From an uncultured Actinomycetes bacterium (GTDB lineage Bacteria > Actinomycetota > Thermoleophilia > Solirubrobacterales > 70-9), in contig CALCIA010000234.1 in NCBI GenBank assembly GCA_937907435.1, positions 1-15,273 of the forward strand: a stretch of DNA of 15,273 nucleotides. The letters are read 5' to 3'. The position numbers and the translations under genes were made by a program. Shown here piece by piece: positions 12,552-15,273 of this stretch (position 1 is the stretch's first letter; each line of letters opens with the position of its first letter). The notes beneath the pieces were generated by a model. That model saw nothing but the letters and a program-made list of their open reading frames with translations, did no database searches and had not been told where the DNA came from.

Positions 12552-12986
12552 ATGAAGACCTTTGTAGCCACAGCCGAGAACCGCCAGCGCGACTGGTACG
12601 TCGTCGATGCCGAGGGGCAGACCCTGGGCCGGCTGGCGACGCAGATCGCCGACACGCTGCGCGGCAAGCGCAAGCCGACCTACACGCCGCACGTCGACAC
12701 CGGGGACTTCGTCGTCGTCGTCAACGCGGAGAAGATCCGCGTCACCGGCGACAAGCTGGCGCAGAAGACCTACTGGCGCCACAGCGGTTACCCCGGTGGG
12801 ATCAAGTCGCGCAGCCTCCAGGAGATGCTGGACCGCCAGCCCGAGGAAGTGATCCGCAAGGCCGTCAAGGGCATGCTGCCGCGCAACCGGCTCGCCCGCC
12901 AACAGCTGACCAAGCTCAAGGTGTACGCCGGCCCCGAGCATCCACACGAGGCCCAGCAGCCGAAACCGATGGAGATCCAGCGATAG
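12552..12986 (+). CDS. rplM: 50S ribosomal protein L13
   Basis: L13 is an early-assembling large-subunit protein. The 144-residue product shows the family from end to end: RDWYVVDAEGQTLGRLATQIAD near the N-terminus, GDFVVVVNAEKIRVTG, KTYWRHSGYPGG, the VKGMLPRNRLARQ stretch and the KVYAGPEHPHEAQQP end. ATG 12552 is chosen because the next codons match the normal L13 start. An in-frame ATG at 12537 would add only MTGSA and sits directly after the T-tract. There is no good Shine-Dalgarno for either. The stop TAG is followed immediately by the ATG of rpsI with no gap, the usual L13-S9 pair. Confidence 0.96.
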   Translation: MKTFVATAENRQRDWYVVDAEGQTLGRLATQIADTLRGKRKPTYTPHVDTGDFVVVVNAEKIRVTGDKLAQKTYWRHSGYPGGIKSRSLQEMLDRQPEEVIRKAVKGMLPRNRLARQQLTKLKVYAGPEHPHEAQQPKPMEIQR

Positions 12987-13793
12987 ATGTCTGACGAGAC
13001 GAACGAGACTTCAGAGCAGCAGCCGGTCGAGCCCGTGGAGGGGACGACCGAGGGACAGACCCCGGAGGCCGCGGCCCCTGTCGCCGACGAGGCGCCGCAG
13101 GCTGCCGCCGAGGAGGCACCTGCCGAGGAGCCCCAGGCCGAGGCCGCGGAGGAGACTCCCGCCGCTGAGGAGCCCCCTGCCGCGCCGCCGCGCCGCGAGG
13201 AGCCCAAGAAAGAGGAGAAGAAAGACGTCATCCCGGGCGCCAACCTGGAGCCGATCGCGATCGAGCCCGAGCGGCCCGAGCTGTCGGCCGAGGAGCGCGC
13301 CCGCCTCGAGGCCGAAGAAGAAGAGAAAGCCCGCCGCGAAGCCGAGCTGGCCGCCGCCGAGAGCGACTCGGCCGTCGCCGACCGTGCCCCTGCGAAGATG
13401 GAGTCCGGCGCCCGCTTCCTCGCCACCGGCAAGCGCAAGAGCTCGATCGCCCGCGTCACCCTGCTGCCGGGCGACGGCAAGTTCAGCATCAACGGCCGTG
13501 AGCTCGCCGAGTTCTTCCCCCGCCCGCTGCACCAGACGACGGTCAAGCAGCCGCTGACCGTGTCCGGCTACGAGGGCAACGTCGACGTCCGCGTCCGCGT
13601 CCACGGCGGCGGCGTCTCCGGCCAGGCCGGGGCGATCCGCCACGGCATCGCGCGGGCGCTGACCGAGATCGACGCCGAGCTGCGCGGCGACCTCAAGCGC
13701 CGCGGCTTCCTCACCCGTGACGCCCGCGTCAAGGAGCGTCGCAAGGCCGGGTTCAAGAAGGCCCGTAAGAAGCCGCAGTTCAGCAAGCGCTGA
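12987..13793 (+). CDS. rpsI: 30S ribosomal protein S9 with long acidic N-terminal extension
   Basis: The last 130 or so of 268 residues are a complete S9: FLATGKRKSSIARV, INGRELAEFFPR, VHGGGVSGQAGAIRHGIARAL, LTRDARVKERRKAGFKKARK and the terminal QFSKR that reaches toward the P-site tRNA. Typical S9 is about 130 residues. Here residues 1-137 are an added segment: Ala/Glu/Pro-rich and acidic (about 1-70), a short Arg/Lys/Glu stretch (70-80), then a charged helix-like part (about 101-127, AEERARLEAEEEEKARRE). The frame is open from ATG 12987, directly after the rplM stop, so the extension is probably translated. An internal ATG at 13398 (M138) would give a normal-sized S9 but has no proper Shine-Dalgarno. 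The extension's role is unknown; it must lie outside the folded core. Confidence 0.94.
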   Translation: MSDETNETSEQQPVEPVEGTTEGQTPEAAAPVADEAPQAAAEEAPAEEPQAEAAEETPAAEEPPAAPPRREEPKKEEKKDVIPGANLEPIAIEPERPELSAEERARLEAEEEEKARREAELAAAESDSAVADRAPAKMESGARFLATGKRKSSIARVTLLPGDGKFSINGRELAEFFPRPLHQTTVKQPLTVSGYEGNVDVRVRVHGGGVSGQAGAIRHGIARALTEIDAELRGDLKRRGFLTRDARVKERRKAGFKKARKKPQFSKR

Positions 13794-13819
13794 TCCGGGT
13801 CTCCCCGATCGCTCACCAT

Positions 13820-13825
13820 TAGGCT
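13820..13825 (+). promoter_or_regulatory. Possible -10 element for glmM, leaderless layout
   Basis: TAGGCT ends 6 nt before the glmM ATG in the 38-nt gap after rpsI, and no Shine-Dalgarno is present. No clear -35. Same layout as znuA and the Fur-family gene. Confidence 0.35.
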
Positions 13826-13831
13826 CTGCGG

Positions 13832-15157
13832 ATGGCTGCCGAGGCCGGCCGAAAGCTGTTCGGGACCGACGGCGTCCGCGGCGAGGCCGGGACCTTCCTC
13901 ACGGCCGAGCTGGCCACCCTGCTCGGCCGCGCCGCGACCGCCTCGCTGCAGAAGGACCGCCCGCAGGTCTTGATCGTCCGTGACACCCGCGAGTCGGGGC
14001 CGATGCTGGAGTCGGCGCTGGCGGCCGGGATCGCCGCGGCGGGCGGCGACGCGCTGCTGGCGGACGTCCTGCCGACCCCGGCGGCGGCGATCCTCGTGCG
14101 CCGGCTCGGCCTCGACCTGGCGGCGGTCGTCTCCGCGTCTCACAACCCCTACAAGGACAACGGGATCAAGTTCTTCTCCGCCCAGGGCACCAAGCTGCCC
14201 GACGAGGTCGAGGCGCGCCTCGAGGCGCTGATGGAGGGTGACGGTCCGGCGCCCGCCGCCGAGCCGGGCCGGATCGAGGCGCTGAACGGGGGCGAGGACG
14301 ATTACGTGCGGGAGCTGCGCGCCGCCTTCCAGATCGACCTCACCGGCCGCAAGGTGATGCTCGACTGCGCCAACGGCGCCACCTACCGGGTCGCGCCGCG
14401 GATCTTCGCCGAGCTCGGGGCGACGGTGGAGGCGATCGGGGTCGACCCCGACGGCCGCAACATCAACGATGGCGTCGGCTCCACCCACGTCGAGGCGCTG
14501 GCCGAGCGGGTCGCCGCCTCCGACGCGGAGATCGGCTTCGCCTTCGACGGCGACGGCGACCGCGTACTGGCCGTCGATTCCGTCGGCCGCGTCCACGACG
14601 GCGACGAGCTGATCGCGCTTGCCGCCCAGGGCCTCGCCACTCGCGGCGAGCTCGGCGGCGGCGTCGTCGTCACCGTGATGACCAACTTCGGCTTCCACCA
14701 GGCGATGGAGGCGGCGGGGATCGACGTCGCCGTCACCCAGGTCGGCGACCGTTACGTCATCGACGAGATGCTGCGGCGCGGTTGGAAGCTCGGCGGCGAG
14801 CAGTCGGGCCACATCATCGCCTCCGACATCGTCGCCACCGGCGACGGCATCGCCGCGGCGCTGCTGACGATGCGCGAGCTGGACGGGGCGGCGCTCGCGG
14901 ACGCCCCGGCGATGGAAAAGCTGCCGCAGCGGCTGGTCAACGTCGAGGTCGCCGACCGCGAGAGCCTCGCGGGCGCCGCGGCGGTCTGGGACGCGGTCGA
15001 GGAGGAGAACGCGGCCCTCGCGGGCCGCGGCCGCGTGCTCCTGCGCCCCTCCGGGACCGAGCCTCTGGTGCGGGTGATGGTCGAGGCGCCTGAGGTGGCG
15101 GAGGCCGACGCGGTTTGTGGTCGCCTCGTCGCTTTGGTGCGGCGGGAGTTGGGGTAG
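13832..15157 (+). CDS. glmM: Phosphoglucosamine mutase
   Basis: The enzyme converts glucosamine-6-phosphate to glucosamine-1-phosphate, feeding UDP-GlcNAc and peptidoglycan synthesis in the cytoplasm. At 441 residues it is normal for the family. The N-terminus KLFGTDGVRGEAG is diagnostic. The phosphoserine loop is SASHNPYKDNGIKFF with S103. The Mg2+ loop is D239-G-D-G-D243-R. The sugar-binding loop is GGEQSGHI, and the phosphate-binding loop is RPSGTEP (405-411) followed by LVRVMVEAP. The order rplM-rpsI-glmM is a recurrent actinobacterial arrangement as far as I recall. The gene starts 38 nt after rpsI, probably from its own leaderless promoter or by read-through. Downstream (15158-15186) I see no gene, then the repeat begins. 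Confidence 0.97.
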   Translation: MAAEAGRKLFGTDGVRGEAGTFLTAELATLLGRAATASLQKDRPQVLIVRDTRESGPMLESALAAGIAAAGGDALLADVLPTPAAAILVRRLGLDLAAVVSASHNPYKDNGIKFFSAQGTKLPDEVEARLEALMEGDGPAPAAEPGRIEALNGGEDDYVRELRAAFQIDLTGRKVMLDCANGATYRVAPRIFAELGATVEAIGVDPDGRNINDGVGSTHVEALAERVAASDAEIGFAFDGDGDRVLAVDSVGRVHDGDELIALAAQGLATRGELGGGVVVTVMTNFGFHQAMEAAGIDVAVTQVGDRYVIDEMLRRGWKLGGEQSGHIIASDIVATGDGIAAALLTMRELDGAALADAPAMEKLPQRLVNVEVADRESLAGAAAVWDAVEEENAALAGRGRVLLRPSGTEPLVRVMVEAPEVAEADAVCGRLVALVRRELG

Positions 15158-15186
15158 GGGATTCGGATTCCCGGGGCGGGAGGCGC

Positions 15187-15273
15187 GGGGCCCGTGGCGC
15201 ATGCGGCCGTCCGAGGGAGGTCCTGGGCTCCTCATGGGGGTCCTGGCAGGCTGTGACCCCCATGAGGAGCCCA
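15187..15273. repeat. Right copy of the dispersed repeat, inverted, with long hairpin
   Basis: Modules C (15187-15199), B (15204-15216) and A (15220-15247) are the reverse complement of those at the left end. Beyond A, 15255-15273 repeats the inner part of A in opposite orientation. As a result 15224-15242 pairs perfectly with 15255-15273, a 19-bp stem around a 12-nt loop. No T-tract is visible before the window ends. The left-end copy begins within the equivalent of this loop. The hairpin may act as a transcription end for glmM, but it looks more like a multi-copy intergenic element. Confidence 0.85.

Noticed and set aside
13398..13793. rpsI starting at the internal ATG (normal-sized S9)
   Set aside because: No Shine-Dalgarno at useful spacing, and the frame is open back to an ATG touching the rplM stop. 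Kept only as a possible second form.
13568..15235. Long minus-strand open frame across rpsI and glmM
   Set aside because: It is antisense to two certain genes. Open antisense frames are common in GC-rich DNA, and the product has biased composition and no recognisable domain.

Overview
The window is GC-rich, almost gap-free bacterial DNA carrying core metabolic and translation genes. Several traits point to Actinomycetota: GC-ending codons, GTG/TTG/CTG starts, a GuaB3-type IMP dehydrogenase next to guaA, the rplM-rpsI-glmM block, an Lgt with a tryptophan where E. coli has its HGG histidine, and probable leaderless starts. My best guess is the class Thermoleophilia (Solirubrobacterales-like). 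That placement rests on gene content and style, not on a search.

Layout, left to right. (1) Bases 1-200 hold one copy of a repeat and the HU promoter region. HU is followed 4 nt later by pyrF, which appears to start with CTG. (2) Bases 1461-4008 hold a membrane-anchored LysM protein, a D,D-carboxypeptidase (DacF type) and a PfkB-family sugar-phosphate kinase, joined by 4-nt GTGA overlaps. (3) Bases 4046-6848 hold guaB3 and guaA (IMP to XMP to GMP), overlapping by 8 nt. (4) Bases 6817-7531 on the minus strand hold a HigBA-like toxin-antitoxin pair wedged between the 3' ends of guaA and lgt. A palindromic operator lies over its promoter, and the antitoxin overlaps the end of guaA. (5) lgt is on the minus strand, divergent from a five-gene zinc/manganese uptake operon: znuA, znuC, two permeases, and a Fur-family regulator (probably Zur). 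A Fur/Zur-type palindrome sits over the znuA promoter. (6) A short intrinsic-terminator-like hairpin precedes rplM. It is followed by rpsI, which has a long acidic N-terminal extension, and by glmM. (7) The right end carries an inverted copy of the left-end repeat plus a 19-bp-stem hairpin.

How the genes work together. The metal operon looks self-regulated: the regulator is the last gene and its predicted box lies over the first promoter. ZnuA is a lipoprotein of the kind its divergent neighbour Lgt would lipidate. The LysM protein, DacF, Lgt and GlmM form a cell-envelope theme. PyrF, GuaB3 and GuaA supply nucleotides, and HU, L13 and S9 are information-processing genes. The items most worth a second look are the flanking inverted repeat, the toxin-antitoxin control region, the S9 extension, the carboxypeptidase lacking the SxN asparagine, and the CTG and leaderless starts. 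I found no clear novel defence or mobile system beyond the toxin-antitoxin pair.
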